Assembly (NCBI GenBank): GCA_029216955.1
Contig: JANAVB010029819.1
Location: forward strand, 32,301,652-32,365,651
Length of the DNA: 64,000 bases
Direction of reading: 5' to 3'
From: Iris pallida
Taxonomy: Eukaryota > Streptophyta > Magnoliopsida > Asparagales > Iridaceae
Below the pieces are notes generated by a model that searched no databases, was not told where the DNA came from, and saw only the letters and a program-made list of their open reading frames with translations. The position numbers and the translations under genes were made by a program. Of this stretch, positions 34,933-46,589 are shown piece after piece; position 1 is the first letter of the stretch; every line of letters starts with the position of its first letter.

Positions 34933-37418
34933 GTTGTTGGTACGTATGCAAGTTTAGCATCGGTCGAAATCGATAGTTTGGCATTTTGACAATTAGTTTT
35001 GGCTGATACTAAAACCCCTCAAAAAGATGATGTGTTTTGTTTCTTCTTCTTGTCCAATATTTAGATTATGTAGGGATGCATTCCTTTTTTTCTACAGATT
35101 TCAGTTTGAACTTATGGATTATTACATTATTCACATTTTGATCATTTTCTTTTTTAGATAAAAAGACCTTGACTGTCTACTGTGTATCTGTCTTATGTTC
35201 TAATTGAAAGTTGAATTACGTTATTGTTTCATCTTCTTAAATTAGCATTCACATGTTCACTAGATACTAGAAAAAGCTTTGGGTGCCGGAGTGATTCCAG
35301 TTAGTGCAGGTCTTGCTGACAAGGATGTCATGCTATGTATCAAGCCAGGAGAACATGGAAGGTGCATAATTAACCCCTCTGCTTACATTGTATAGCTCCC
35401 TTTGACCAATAGTCAACTTGATTTGAACTATATGTCATAAGAATGATGTAATTTGCTTATATATTTCCTACATAGAGCATATATCTCAATTCTTCATACT
35501 GTCATAGGAATGGTGTAATTGACATTAAATCTCTACTTCATTATGATTCTTTTATTGGTCTTTGACAAATACTATATTCTCTAGGAAACTTTTAGTTTAT
35601 CTTGCCAAATGCTTTGAAACTCGTGAACTGAATAAACTATATTGGGCAAGATTTAGAGTCTCCCCTTAGAGTTGATGCTTGTTTCATGATGGAGAATGGA
35701 AAAGTTTGTCTAGTAGAGCCTTTAGACTATCTTTTGTCATATGTTTCATGATTCTTCTCCTTCAGTCACATGGAAAGACCGATCGCACAATCAACATGCT
35801 TTGGTTTCTCGATGTCACAGGAGAGAGAGGTACTTGCTATGATTCATATTTTACATGCAAATACAGTTGGCATTATTCAAATTTGCATAATGGAGGCCTC
35901 TAGATATAGTTGTGAAAGTGTTAATGTTGTTTTATTTTGCTTCTACATCGTAGATAACTGTATTAAGTATCTTTTGGTGGTTGGTACCTGTTCAGGCTAA
36001 TATTCTTAACACCTTGAGGTTCAAACTAATGTTTTTGATGATTTAACATTCATGTTTAGTCTATCTTTATCCTTGAGGTTCAGACTAATATTTTGTATCA
36101 AATATTTTTATAAACTGTTTGGTGCAACATATTAATTCCATATAGATTTCTCTCTCTTCTAATGCTATCATTAGCATGTTAACATCTTAACACGTGAAGA
36201 AAAAACTGACAAAATATGAAAATTTATAATTTCTCTTGACAAAAAAATAGAATTTGCAGCTGATGGGGACTAACCCCTGCAAATTGCACAACCGAGGAGT
36301 AACCAAAATGGCCATCAGGTGATAAAGGGGAAAAATGCAAATATTTTACAACAAAATTAGTCTAACTAAGTAGTTTAATTGTAGGTCTCTAATTTTAGCT
36401 ACTCTCCAAACCCCTCACAGTAAGTGATAATTCTTTAAGTTCTTGAGTGCATATTTTCCTAAATGTTTTCTAGTACTAAAATTTGTAATTACAAGTCTTG
36501 TATGGTAGATTGAGGTCAGAAGAACCCAAGACGAAGACCTTCATGAGAAGAAAAGATTCTGGCGAAGCCAGTCGCAACTCTAGCTGTTAATAAAATAAAA
36601 TAAAATTTGCCCTACAAATTTATGTTAAAATTTTATCGCCACATGTAGTTTAGTTTTTGCAAATTATGCAAAAAATTTAAGGAGCTGAAGGAAAGCCTGC
36701 TGGACTCGGGCAGGCTGGCAATGGCCAAGAAGCGGCTATAGAAGAACTAACAAGAAGCTCAAAGGTATATAAATTTTTTCTAATTCGTGATATTTGGTTG
36801 AATTCTAAAATAATGTAATTGTTTGTGAATAAATAACAACGAAGCAGCAAAGGAACGATACAGGTGATGGATATTGATGAGATTCTGAAGCCAAAGAACC
36901 GTTTCATTTCGCGAAAAGGATGCCAATCGAAGCATCGGTGAAACTACCGGGATTCGGTCAACTCACCCTCCCTTTTTTTGTTTTTTTATTTCTGAAAAGT
37001 TTTCCATGTTTAATATGTTACAGCATTACAATTCTTATAAATCTATATGGAATTAATTTTATAGCATTGCAAGTCTTTTATAAACTATTTGGTGCTTAAC
37101 GAATAGCCATGGTAGTCTTACAAGTTGTTCGACTGAGTAAATGAATCATGTACATGCTTCTTATTGGATATTTAGCATAAATAAAAGGTTGGAGATGCAG
37201 ATAAAATCGAATGATACATATTGGTACCATTTGATTTTTTGAACATTGCCCAGAACTATGGTTATGCATCTGATACATATACTGATATATGCAACTTGAA
37301 CCCTTAATAGAATTTTTAGTTTACTTAATGCATCTAATACATATACGAAAGAAAAGTATGTAGTCTTACATTTTAACAAGTTACTACAATATTAACTTGG
37401 AACTAACTTGTTAAATTC
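34933..37418. other. AT-rich DNA with one possible exon; otherwise no gene seen
   Basis: Flanks the E LTR and probably belongs to the transposon that ends at 38982. Apart from the exon-like segment at 35267-35361 I find no conserved coding sequence. At 36863-36937 a short plus frame (MDIDEILKPKNRF...) is open but not recognised. At 36666-36730 there is a GC-richer patch (ctgctggactcgggcaggct) of unknown origin. Confidence 0.5.
35267..35361 (+). pseudogene. Orphan exon-like segment, product not identified
   Basis: A GC-richer island of about 95 bp in AT-rich surroundings, preceded by a T-rich stretch ending in AG ('cactagatactag') and followed by a GT donor-like site (ggaag|gtgcat). One frame reads [20 protein letters not shown], then CIKPGEHG. 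The composition and splice-like borders suggest a real exon from a host gene, but I do not recognise the family. No neighbouring exon of the same gene is seen. Confidence 0.35.
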
Positions 37419-37425
37419 TTGGAGG

Positions 37426-37679
37426 CTCATATATTTACTGGAATCACAATTTTACTTCACTTCTTTGTATCTTGGACTTTGGTGTTCAAATCTGGCCTCG
37501 GAAATAAAGGCGTGGCTTTGTCAAATGCTCTCTCTTACTGGTTGAATTTGTTTCTGCTGGTACTTTATATCAAGTTATCCCCTGCTTGCAATAGGACTTG
37601 GACCGGCTTTTCGAGAGAGGCATTGCATGATATCCCTAGCTTCATCGAAGTAGCCATTCCAGCAGCATCTATGGTTTGG
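37426..37679 (+). pseudogene. Single exon of a MATE (DETOXIFICATION) efflux transporter
   Basis: The frame reads LLHFFVSWTLVFKSGLGNKG, then VALSNALSYWLNLFLLVLYI, then TWTGFSREALHDIPSF, then AIPAASMVW. These are conserved features of plant MATE transporters (two membrane helices and the loop between them), which export metabolites or toxic compounds across membranes. The right border is a good donor (atggtttg|gtatgt) and the left border an AG. The other MATE exons are not present on either side within the AT-rich segment, so this is a captured or relic fragment, not a gene. The frame itself is undamaged, which suggests recent capture. Confidence 0.8.
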
Positions 37680-37689
37680 TATGTATAGA

Positions 37690-38640
37690 CTTCCTTCTTA
37701 CACAGTTTCCTTACCATACCTTATAAATGGTATTATTTTGTTTTGATTGTTTATGATTTAATGCTCATGATAAGTGCTCATCTAGTACAAATTATCTATT
37801 ATAGAATTGGCTTTATAAGAATGTATCAGTTTACTGCAATTTTCCCCTTTTATTTCAGTCTTGGGCTACTTAAATTGTAGCAGTATTTAGTGCTTGGATT
37901 GAGCCCGAAAGATGAAAGTGAAATCGAATAAGGAAATATTATTATAGATACATGTGTTCGATAGTCATAGAATGTGATATATATACATTATAGTCTTTTG
38001 GTCAATGGAGGGGGATAAACAGTAAGGAAATATATTCTCATTTTCTTAACTCTAAAATGAAGATTTCCTATACCAACTTTCATAATATATGACAATTGTA
38101 TTTTGCATCACGTTCATGGTCTAGGGGTTGACATTGATACTCTTTTCATTGGGTCTTATGTGAATCGAGAGGTTTTCTATTTGTGAATTTTTTGCTATAA
38201 ATAATTATAACTTATGGTTGTTTGATGTCTAATTATTTTTCCAGGATTTTGCAGTGTCGTAGCTTGTTCAGGACCAATATGCTTATTGAAGGATCGACTC
38301 ATGTCTAAGTACATCCTAGATGTGATACATTCATCAGAAAAGAGCATTCCTGTGTTCCTGAGTTTTCTTGAGGGATTTAGATATTGTGGAAAAATGTATC
38401 TGATTCTATGCATGAATTGAATGATATATGAATCTTTTTGGACTATTTTGGAGAGATTTTAATATCTAAACTCTAGTATGTATCTTTTTGGAAAAATGTA
38501 AGATGGTGGGTAGTATATGTATTTTTGGGACTGAATTAAATGATATATAATTCAAAGTTAAAGTTTCAAATGTTTGAGGAATTTGATATTTTATATTGTT
38601 TGCTTCAAAATGAATGTCATGGTCAGTATTGACTAAGTTT
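37690..38640. other. AT-rich spacer, no gene seen
   Basis: No continuation of the MATE gene, no conserved frame and no repeat larger than short A/T words. A T-rich stretch ending in CAG at 38225-38243 looks like a splice acceptor, but the following sequence has no recognisable product. Confidence 0.5.
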
Positions 38641-38689
38641 TTAACAATATTTTCACAGGTGATATATGTGTGTTTTTGTATTACAACTA

Positions 38690-38982
38690 TAACAATTTAG
38701 AAAAGCATTATAAATAGATTTTATTTTTATAACGCTTTGAAAAATAAGGGTTATATATATTTAACTTATTTATAACGATTTGTGGATTAAGTGTTATATT
38801 TGTTCTACTTATATATAACGTTTTAGGGGAAAATATGTGATATATGCAGAGAGTATTTATAACGTTTTTAAAAGTATTTATAACACTCGTTTTTATAACG
38901 GCTGCTGGCTTGGAAATAAACGTTATAAAATATCATTTATGACGGTTTTTATGCGTCATAAAAAGGTATTTTTGTTGTAGTG
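38690..38982 (+). mobile_element. Right terminus of a CACTA-like DNA transposon
   Basis: The segment ends with ggtatttttgttgtagtg; its reverse complement CACTACAACAAAAATACC is a typical CACTA terminal sequence. In front of it, from about 38690, the word TATAACG and its complement CGTTATA recur about ten times in both orientations. Such subterminal repeats are where CACTA transposases bind. I find no matching left end within 34933-38690. The element may therefore extend left past E, or its left part was lost. The MATE exon and the orphan exon lie upstream and could be its cargo. Confidence 0.65.
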
Positions 38983-39113
38983 GAAGTAGTTTGGGCCTTG
39001 TTAGTGGGCTTGTTTTCAAAAGGAAAGGGTATTTTGAAAACGTTTTTTGGGTATCCTATTTGCTAGTACGATATGGTTTACATTGTACTTCTTGACTCAA
39101 TAAAATGCAAAAG

Positions 39114-40088
39114 TGTTGACCCAAACTGGATCACAGTCAACCTAATTTAAAGAATTAACAAATTGATATCTGATATGATCCAAGACGACACATAGAGCTC
39201 AAGACAAGAACATCATCTATAACATATCAAATTCGAGACAGACGTCATCGACAAGTTGTTACATGGCAAATGTACTTGTACTGAGTCTGTAATTTTTCAT
39301 TTTATTGAATCTAGTAACATGTACGTTGAGTCGCACTGAGTCATCTCAACCCTAGACTTACTTCTCCAAGCTCCACCATACAAAACAAGGCAATTCCTGA
39401 ACCAAACCAAACCATTCTAGCCTACATAAACATTCTGGCCCAAGGGAATGAGAATTCGGGCCGAACTCTGCCCCCTAAATTTTAGAATGCTTATTTTTAG
39501 GAACACCTTGATCTAGGCTATCCAAAATTCAAATTTTTGAATATTTAAGACAGAATTCTGGCCGAATTCTACCTCCTCAGACTAGTATATATCGGGCTTT
39601 ATTTCTCTCATTTCAAATCATCTCTCACTCTCAATCTTCTAAGCCTAATACATTCTAAGCCTTCCTCTTCCAATCTACTAGCCACAAAACTTCCTAAGCT
39701 CCAAGGTGCTCAAGTACGATTCAGCTAGAAGTTCTGTGCAAGAGTTGTAAAGAAGTCACTTGGACAATTTCAAGTTTTGCCTCTGTGAAGTCATAAGAAG
39801 TTGGCGTGGTCTTCTAAGTAAAGGCACGTGTGTGCACCCTATTTAACAAATAGTGGATTTTAATCCTGAGCGAGAGTTCTCAGGCCTGGACTAGTCCTCC
39901 ACGAGGGAAAACAGGTTAATTCGCTGTGTTTGTGTATGCTCTTCTGATCTCTATTAATTTATGCATTACTACTCTGATTACATACTCTCTTGGTAGTTGC
40001 TTTCTGGATTTGTTATAGAGTTAAATATTTAAATTGTTTGACACAAATTCTATTCAACCCCCTTTAGGGTTGCCTACACGTAACTTCA
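39114..40088 (+). mobile_element. 5' LTR of copia element F (SIRE-like)
   Basis: Probably TGTTGACC (39114) to ACTTCA (40088). The right end is fixed by the primer-binding site that follows and by the pre-terminal phrase 'attcaaccccctttagggtt', common in plant copia LTRs. A TATA-like tatatatc lies near 39585, followed by a pyrimidine-rich leader. The left end is a guess from the TG and could be off. About 130 bp between the CACTA end and this LTR hold nothing recognisable. Confidence 0.65.
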
Positions 40089-40090
40089 AT

Positions 40091-40100
40091 TGGTATCAGA
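40091..40100 (+). promoter_or_regulatory. Primer-binding site of copia F, split by the hAT insertion
   Basis: TGGTATCAGA lies two bases inside the LTR end and is the first ten bases of the initiator-Met site TGGTATCAGAGC. The following GC is found after the hAT element, at 41454-41455. The insertion destroys the site. Confidence 0.85.
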
Positions 40101-41445
40101 TAGGCCTGTCAACAGTTGCTTATCGGTCGGATATTGATATTACCACATCCGAACCGATAGCTATCGGATATATCCGATAACTATCCGATATCCGATCGGA
40201 TGGGAGTATTGGCTCCCATATCCGTTACCGATAATTTTAACGGATCTCGGGCAATATCCGAACCAATAAGAATATGCTCCAGACAAATTTACATGTCATT
40301 TATCCATATTCGATTTTTTTAGATGAAATTCTATAAAAAACATAGCAATATATGAAGATATACATGATTGAGAATTTAAGATATACTAGTATACACATTC
40401 AGTCATTCAGTTAAGGCAAAAAAACTGAGCAATATATTATATACTGAATAGAAATGTTAGAAAGTTGAAATGAGCAGTGAGCACTGCACCAAAAAGGAAA
40501 AAACTAGATTCAATAGAAAAAAATTTTGCTTCATCCAAGAAGAAAAAAAAGGAAGTAACAAAACCAAACATAAACAGGGAAAAAAACCATCAGAAAAACA
40601 TTGCACGAAAAAATGTTTGATTCAATAAAAATATTTTTTTCATCGAAAAAAGCTTCAAATTGGTGAATCGAAAAAGAAAAGCATACCTAAAATGAAGATC
40701 CGAATGGGAAAGCTACAAATTAGCCTTCAGATGAGCACTGCACGAAAAAAAATGATTCAATAGAAAAGTTAGCTTCATCTAAGAAGAAAAAATGTTGTGT
40801 GGAAGTAACAAACCATAAAAAAAATCAGCAAAGCACGAATTTAATAGGAAAATACTTCAAATTAGTAAATCGGAGAAGACAAAATACCTAAAATGAAGAT
40901 TCGGACACTGAAGAATGAGAGAGACTGAGAGAGAGAGAGGTCGAGGCCACGAGAGAGAGAGAGAGAGAGAGAGGGTGAGGGCGAGGCCGAGAGAGAGAGA
41001 GGGGGCGAGAGAAAGCTGCTTTTCTCAGATCTCTCCTAATTTGAGAGAGAGAGAGAGAGAGAAGTGTCTCTGAGTCTTTGACTCTCTTTACTTTTAGGTT
41101 AGGGTTATTGATGACTTGATATGATCTCAGATCTCCACCGTTGAAACAAGTTTGGGTTTTCTTTGAAGGGGAAAGTGGAAACAAGCTGTCATCATGTGAC
41201 ACACTAAGACATCCGTATTTTTATTAATGGGTCGGATATATAATTACCATATTTTTTTATATTAAGTTATTTTTATTAACGGGTCAGATGTTATCGGATC
41301 GGATATGATACTTTTCGCATCCGCATTCGATATCCGATAAATATCTGATTAGACATCCGAATCTGTATCCGTAATCGAAATTTTGAATATTATCGGTTCG
41401 AATGCGGATCGAATGCGAATTTTCGGTCTACCATTGACAGGCCTA
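40101..41445 (+). mobile_element. Non-autonomous hAT-like transposon (1345 bp)
   Basis: The inverted termini are TAGGCCTGTCAA at the left and TTGACAGGCCTA at the right. The flanking 8-bp duplication is gtatcaga (40093-40100) and gtatcagg (41446-41453), one change. Eight-base duplications with TAGGSNTG-like ends are characteristic of hAT elements. Both ends are rich in TATCCGAT words (40130-40270 and 41270-41420), likely transposase-binding repeats. There is no transposase; the middle is A-rich (40300-40880) with a GA microsatellite. Needs an autonomous partner. Confidence 0.85.
40915..41065. repeat. (GA)n microsatellite inside the hAT element
   Basis: GAGAGA runs interrupted by short GGTCGAGGCC and GGGCGAGGCCGAG words. 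The open frame 40888-41202 on the minus strand consists mainly of Ser/Leu codons from this run, so I reject it as a gene. Confidence 0.9.
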
Positions 41446-41539
41446 GTATCAGGGCTTTGTTCGCTTGATAACGAATTAACATCCTAGAGCTTATCCATGA
41501 CAATCACACAACCTATCTTTACCAACTATTTATAGTGAA

Positions 41540-42943
41540 GGACAGTCCACAAATAGGCCACCCCAATTTGATAGAACCAACTACACCTATTGGAAGACCA
41601 GAATGAGTTTCTACCTAAAGTCACTAGACTTTGATTTATGGGCCATAGTTACAGATGGTTACAAGAAGCCGGCTAGAATTATTGTTGAAGGGAATCTCAT
41701 AGATAAACCCCACGACAAGTATACTGACTAAGAAAAAAAATAGGCTAGTCTAGATGCTAGGGCTATTAATGCTCTCTTCTGTGCAATAGACAAGACTGAA
41801 TTTAATAGGGTCTCTACATACTCCACCTCACACGAAGTATGGAAGCTTCTGGAGGTGACCCATGAAGGAACCACGCAGGTGAAAGAATCAAAAATCAGTC
41901 GTCTGACACAAGAGTACGAAGTATTCAAGATGAAGCCCGATGAGACAATCAAACAAATGATCACTAGATTCTTCGACATCGTCAACCCTCTATCCTCTCT
42001 TGGTAAAGACCACTCCAACCATGAGAAGATATGCAAGGTGTTAAGGGGACTAACGAAGAACTGGAACCCCAAAGCCACGACAATCATCGAAGGCAATGAT
42101 CTCACCACCATGTCTCTGGAAACTTTGGTGGGCAAGCTGATGATGCGTGAGCTCGATCTCAAAGACTTTGAAGAAGCGGCTCCAAAGGAAAAAGAAATTG
42201 CTCTAAGAGATCATCACCAAAAGGCTGGTCCAAAAGAAACAGATGACGATGACTCTGAAGGTGATGATCAAGCACTCATGGTCCGCAACTTCAAGAAGTT
42301 TCTTCGTTTCAACCAAAAAAAGAAGGAACAACACAAAGAAGACGATGAAGAGCCCATCTGCTTTGGCTGTAATAAGACGGGGCATGTCAAGAAAGATTGC
42401 CCTACAATAAAGAAAGAAAGCCGATATAAAAGAACGTACAAGAGGCCAACCTCTCGAAAGTATGCCAACACAAGTATCTGGCACGAGAGCGAAGCCAGTG
42501 ACTCAGAAGAAGAAGAGGACTCTCCCCAAGATACAACAAATGTCTGCCTAATGGCAACGTTCGAAAAGGTAACAAACGATCCTCTTAATGACTTTACTTT
42601 TGATGAACTTGGTGATGCCTTTAGTGACTTACTTGAAGATCAAAAGAAGTTGCCTTTAGTGACTCATAAAGTTGAGATTCATAGACTTTTATGTTTACTT
42701 GATAATGTTAGAGACACACCACCCACAGATAACACTGAAAAGGTATCCAAGCTTAAATTAAGCTTACACGATGTCGAATCTTGTATTGAGAAACAAATAC
42801 GTGATATTACAACACTCAATAAAGAATTCTCAGATGAGAAAATGAAGTATAATCTTGCTGCTGTAACAATTGATGCCTTAACTGCCAAGTATGATGATAT
42901 GTGCAATACCTCTAAAAGATTAGAGATCAAACAGGAAAAATAA
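41540..42943 (+). pseudogene. Copia F gag (SIRE-like), N-terminus interrupted
   Basis: Gag of a Ty1/copia element, the particle protein that packages element RNA. The frame begins near 41550 with FDRTNYTYWKTRMSFYLKS and is interrupted by TAA and TAG at about 41728-41742. It is then open for 362 codons: KISRLTQEYEVFKMKPDE, then LSSLGKDHSNHEKICKVLRG, and a zinc knuckle CFGCNKTGHVKKDC near residue 170. The C-terminal part is acidic and helical. No ordinary Met start fits: the ATG at 41496 is in another frame. Non-functional because of the stops. Confidence 0.85.
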
Positions 42944-43129
42944 GCTGTTCAGCCTCAAATCCAGTCTCACAGTTATAACACGTACACAAGATAAAAGACT
43001 GTTCAACACAAGAATACACGTCACAAGAAAAATACATATACTCATGCTGCTCACAATCATGCCTTCATGTACACTTATTCACATGCAGTATGAAAAATAC
43101 TCACACATACACATGGCACACATAGACAT

Positions 43130-43480
43130 GCTTTTATGAACACACATTCTCATGCAATACGACAAACTCATAGACATCACTATTATCCTGCAACTAATAT
43201 GAACATCCATGCTACATGTCACTTCTGTGGTAAACATAGACACACTTCACCACAGTGTAGAATTAGAAGACTGGTTGATTTAAAACTATATGCATGGGTA
43301 CCAAAGACTAACCTTTCAGGACGTTCAAAGATTCGGGTAACAAAGGTCACATCTACTCGTGGTGTAGGTGGTCCTTTATTCATCATCTAAAGGAAAGTGA
43401 ATTCTCGATAGTGGGTGCTCGAGACACATGACTGGAAATACAAATATTTTTGCAATACTATCGATGAAAAGGGAAGGATA
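43130..43480 (+). pseudogene. Copia F second zinc knuckle and protease start, cut by G
   Basis: Frame 43136-43390 has CHFCGKHRHTSPQC and then WVPKTN. A shifted frame then reads DSGCSRHMTG at 43406-43435, the active site of copia protease. The sequence ends at about 43480 where the LTR of G begins. This order (two zinc knuckles, His-rich linker, protease) fits SIRE-type elements. The rest of F's pol is not in the window. The spacer 42944-43130 is a His/Thr-coding repeat (ACACA-rich). Confidence 0.8.
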
Positions 43481-43483
43481 TGT

Positions 43484-44753
43484 TGTTAGGATTATATACT
43501 AAAAGCATCACTTTTGTAGTAATCTTATTTTCTTAAATTTTGAATGAGAATCATATAGGCAAATATTTGTATATTGTATTTGTTGCAAGTGTTAATGCAA
43601 ATGTCTGATATTCTATATTGTAGATAATATGGTGTGTGGTGTCACACAGAAGATCTTATTATCAGTTCCCTATGGAGTATATAAATAGTCTAAAACCTTG
43701 ATGGACTTGGACAATCTATTGGAAAGGTTGTAGTGTAATCTGGTATTAGTCTATCTTGACTATAGGTTTATACTAGTACACTTTGTGTGTATTGAACAGG
43801 ACCACTTGAGGTTGTTCTCTTTGTACTGACTACATAAGTGAACAAACACCTATGTTATTATGGATGCTTGTGCTCTTAATCCGGATATAATAACAGACAT
43901 GTATATGCAGTGTGCATTACTTTGACTCATGAAAGAGTGAGATTAATTATGGGTCAACAACCTCTATGAATTGGGTAATAACATTGTATGTATGATGGGT
44001 TATTGATTATAAATGGAATTCATGTCCCGATACATCGGGTTGATGATATACCCTTAAGGAGCTCATAAGGATTGTCATGTAAACCCTGCAGGTGGATTAT
44101 ATCAGACATGATAAATAAAGTTAAGCAGTACTACTTAAGGATAAAAGGCGTCAAATCAATATAGTTGTCAGTAACTTAATTTGATCGACGGACATTCGAT
44201 ATCTTAACATGGGGAGCCAAACGGGCGTATAATAAAAGGAGCCCACAAACATAATTTGGGATTAGGGTGGTAGTGCAACAATAGCTCATTAGTGGACCGA
44301 GCTATTATTAATGGGCGTGGATTGTGTGTTCGGGCTGAACACAGGATATCCAGATCCTTTAGGAGGCCTACCCCTAATTTCTCCTCATGGTCCCTGTCGT
44401 AGCCTATATATATCCTCTATTCTCTGGCCGCCAAATGACCGATCAAAAATCTGAAGCTTTCTCTAAATTCATGATTCACGTAAGGAGAGAAAGAGAGGGC
44501 TGCCAAGGAGAAGAAAATGTTGGAAGATCGTCGCCCACACGACGTCCAACTCGAGGAAGGAATACGTACAGAAGATCTTGGGGTCGTCCGCTCAAGATTG
44601 CCAGGAACTACTTGTTTTCTTCCCGCCGCAGGTGTAATTTGAGAACCCTAGGTTCCGCCTATGAAGGGTTAGAACACGTATTAAATTTGTTTAACTTTCT
44701 ATCGATCAATACACACACCAAAGTAAGGGTCCTAGGAATCCCCAGTTCCATCA
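43484..44753 (+). mobile_element. 5' LTR of copia element G
   Basis: It runs from TGTTAGGA (43484; alternatively 43481) to CCATCA (44753) and is followed by the primer-binding site. A TATA-like ctatatatatcc lies near 44403-44414. The LTR sits in the protease region of F, so G inserted into F. The two open frames within it have no recognisable product. Confidence 0.82.
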
Positions 44754-44755
44754 AT

Positions 44756-44767
44756 TGGTATCAGAGC
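44756..44767 (+). promoter_or_regulatory. Primer-binding site of copia G
   Basis: TGGTATCAGAGC, an exact match to the plant initiator-Met tRNA end, two bases inside the LTR. Confidence 0.95.
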
Positions 44768-45900
44768 CACTTTAGATCTGCGTATTGATTGACACGTTCA
44801 TGTTGTCCAATAAAACCTGCACTGTGTAATAGTCGGTAGATGTTGATCTGTTCTAACTCGATTTTGCAGACATCTTAGATCCAACTATTATGGTACAATA
44901 CATGTTTTTGATTGTGTTATTTAAACCACGGATATGTCGTGGATGTTGTTGTTACTATGGATGTAATTAAAATCATGAGGGTTAATTGTGCTTATTATTT
45001 TAATTTTTCAATCTAGAATTATGTGTGAACTCCTTCGGGAGGCATAGGATTGATGTAATTTTAATTATTTTTGATCAATCGTGATGGCGGTGGTGGTTGT
45101 TTCTGACACCGGACGAGATGCTGGTTTTAAGCAGTCCAAAGGCAGACAGATGATTTTCGATGAAGGAATCGACAGCCAAAACCTAAAAAAAACTAGTGGA
45201 AGAGGATATTTGTTGGATATTTTTCTCTTATTTATTATCATTTTGCTTTTTCTGATTATGCATGTTTATTATTGTGTGGATGTTTTTTTTGAAAAACTAA
45301 GCCTATATTAATAATGGACAACATGGACATAATATCAACTAGTAGAAAAACCCTCATTGTTAAATAACTAAGTGGGAGAGGATATTTGTTTAGTATAAAT
45401 CCTATGGTCTCCATTACTGGTTTGTAGGTGATATAATTATACTTCTGCGTTGGCTTTAGTGCCTTCCTCCATATCGGATGAGTACAATTATGGATCACCA
45501 GTACAAACTTTTTTAGGGATAATTGTAGAAAGTTACCTAGTATATGTTCACTTCTCCATCTGAAGGAACTCAATACAAGGTAATGGACTTAGTATTAAGT
45601 AATGGTATACACTTTGATACAAACAATGGTATCCTTTCCATCGGAGTCACTGCTATTATTTGTATGAGCAGAGCAAGACCAACATATTAATTTTATTTAT
45701 TATAAAGTTATGTTGACATGATAGTAAAATTAATAGGTAGTACTTACTTGAACAAAGTTGAATTTGTATACGTCCACACTATCGTGGCATGCTAATTAAA
45801 TTCATGATGTTCAAGGTGTTGGTAAATTTTTATTTAAATAATTCAAAAAGTTTTTGCCCTATATAATTTTTATTTATGTGATTCTCAGAATTTCAAAAAT
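44768..45900 (+). other. Long untranslated leader of copia G
   Basis: About 1.1 kb without a conserved gene. The phrase 'gaggatatttgttggatat' near 45204 recurs as 'gaggatatttgtttagtat' near 45382, so part of the leader is duplicated. The small frame 45081-45311 spans the first of these and I do not regard it as real. Long leaders are common in this copia type. Confidence 0.55.
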
Positions 45901-45920
45901 GGGTTTTTTTCAGTCCACTT

Positions 45921-46580
45921 ATGGTGATTCTTAACGAAAACAAACTTACTGGACCTAATTATATTGACTGGAAATGTAATCTAGATATTGTCTTGACTGC
46001 TGAGGAGTACAAATATGTACTTATTGAGGAATGCCCACCTAAGCCTGATGCTAACTCTGATGAAGAGGTCAAAGAGGCTTATAAGAAGTGGAAAAATATA
46101 GATGAGATGGCGTGGTCATACATTCTGGCATCTATGTCAAATGTACTGCAATATCAGCATCAGGCCATGGCCATGGCTTATGACATGATGTATAACCTCA
46201 AGAAACTCTTCGGACATCAGAGTAGAGCATCTAGGCAGTTTGCTATGAATTGTTTGATGAATATAAAAATGGCTGAGGGTATACCAATAAGGGATCATGT
46301 TCTCAAGATGATGCGTCATCTGAATGAGATGGAGATCCTTAGAGCTAAAATCGATAGGGAATCCCAGGTCCATATCATTCTCGAGACTCTGTCTAAAAGT
46401 TTTAACAATTTCTGCCTTAATTACAACATGAACAAAAGGTTGTATAGTTTGGCAGAACTTACAAAAGAGCTACATGATACTAAATCTCTCTTAAGGCAGG
46501 GTGGTCATGTTTTTGTTTCTGAAAAGGCTTCTACTTCTAAGCCAAAAAGCGATAAGAATAAGAATAACATTCAGAAATAG
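45921..46580 (+). CDS. Copia G gag protein
   Basis: 219 codons, open. It starts LNENKLTGPNYIDWKCNLD, the conserved gag opening of many plant copia elements, continues with LKKLFGHQSRASRQFAMN and ends KSLLRQGGHVFVSEKAS. The TAG at 46578-46580 separates it from the zinc knuckle that would normally be part of the same protein, so the product lacks RNA binding. The start codon follows the leader and matches the family. Confidence 0.8.
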   Translation: MVILNENKLTGPNYIDWKCNLDIVLTAEEYKYVLIEECPPKPDANSDEEVKEAYKKWKNIDEMAWSYILASMSNVLQYQHQAMAMAYDMMYNLKKLFGHQSRASRQFAMNCLMNIKMAEGIPIRDHVLKMMRHLNEMEILRAKIDRESQVHIILETLSKSFNNFCLNYNMNKRLYSLAELTKELHDTKSLLRQGGHVFVSEKASTSKPKSDKNKNNIQK

Positions 46581-46589
46581 GCAAACTCT

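Noticed and set aside
37426..37679. Functional MATE transporter gene
   Set aside because: Only one exon is present; no other exon, start or end is found within the adjoining sequence.
40888..41202. Minus-strand frame in the hAT element
   Set aside because: A Ser/Leu-rich translation of a GA microsatellite.
44768..45900. A separate gene in the leader of copia G
   Set aside because: The only frame of note (45081-45311) spans a duplicated leader phrase and has no match I recognise.
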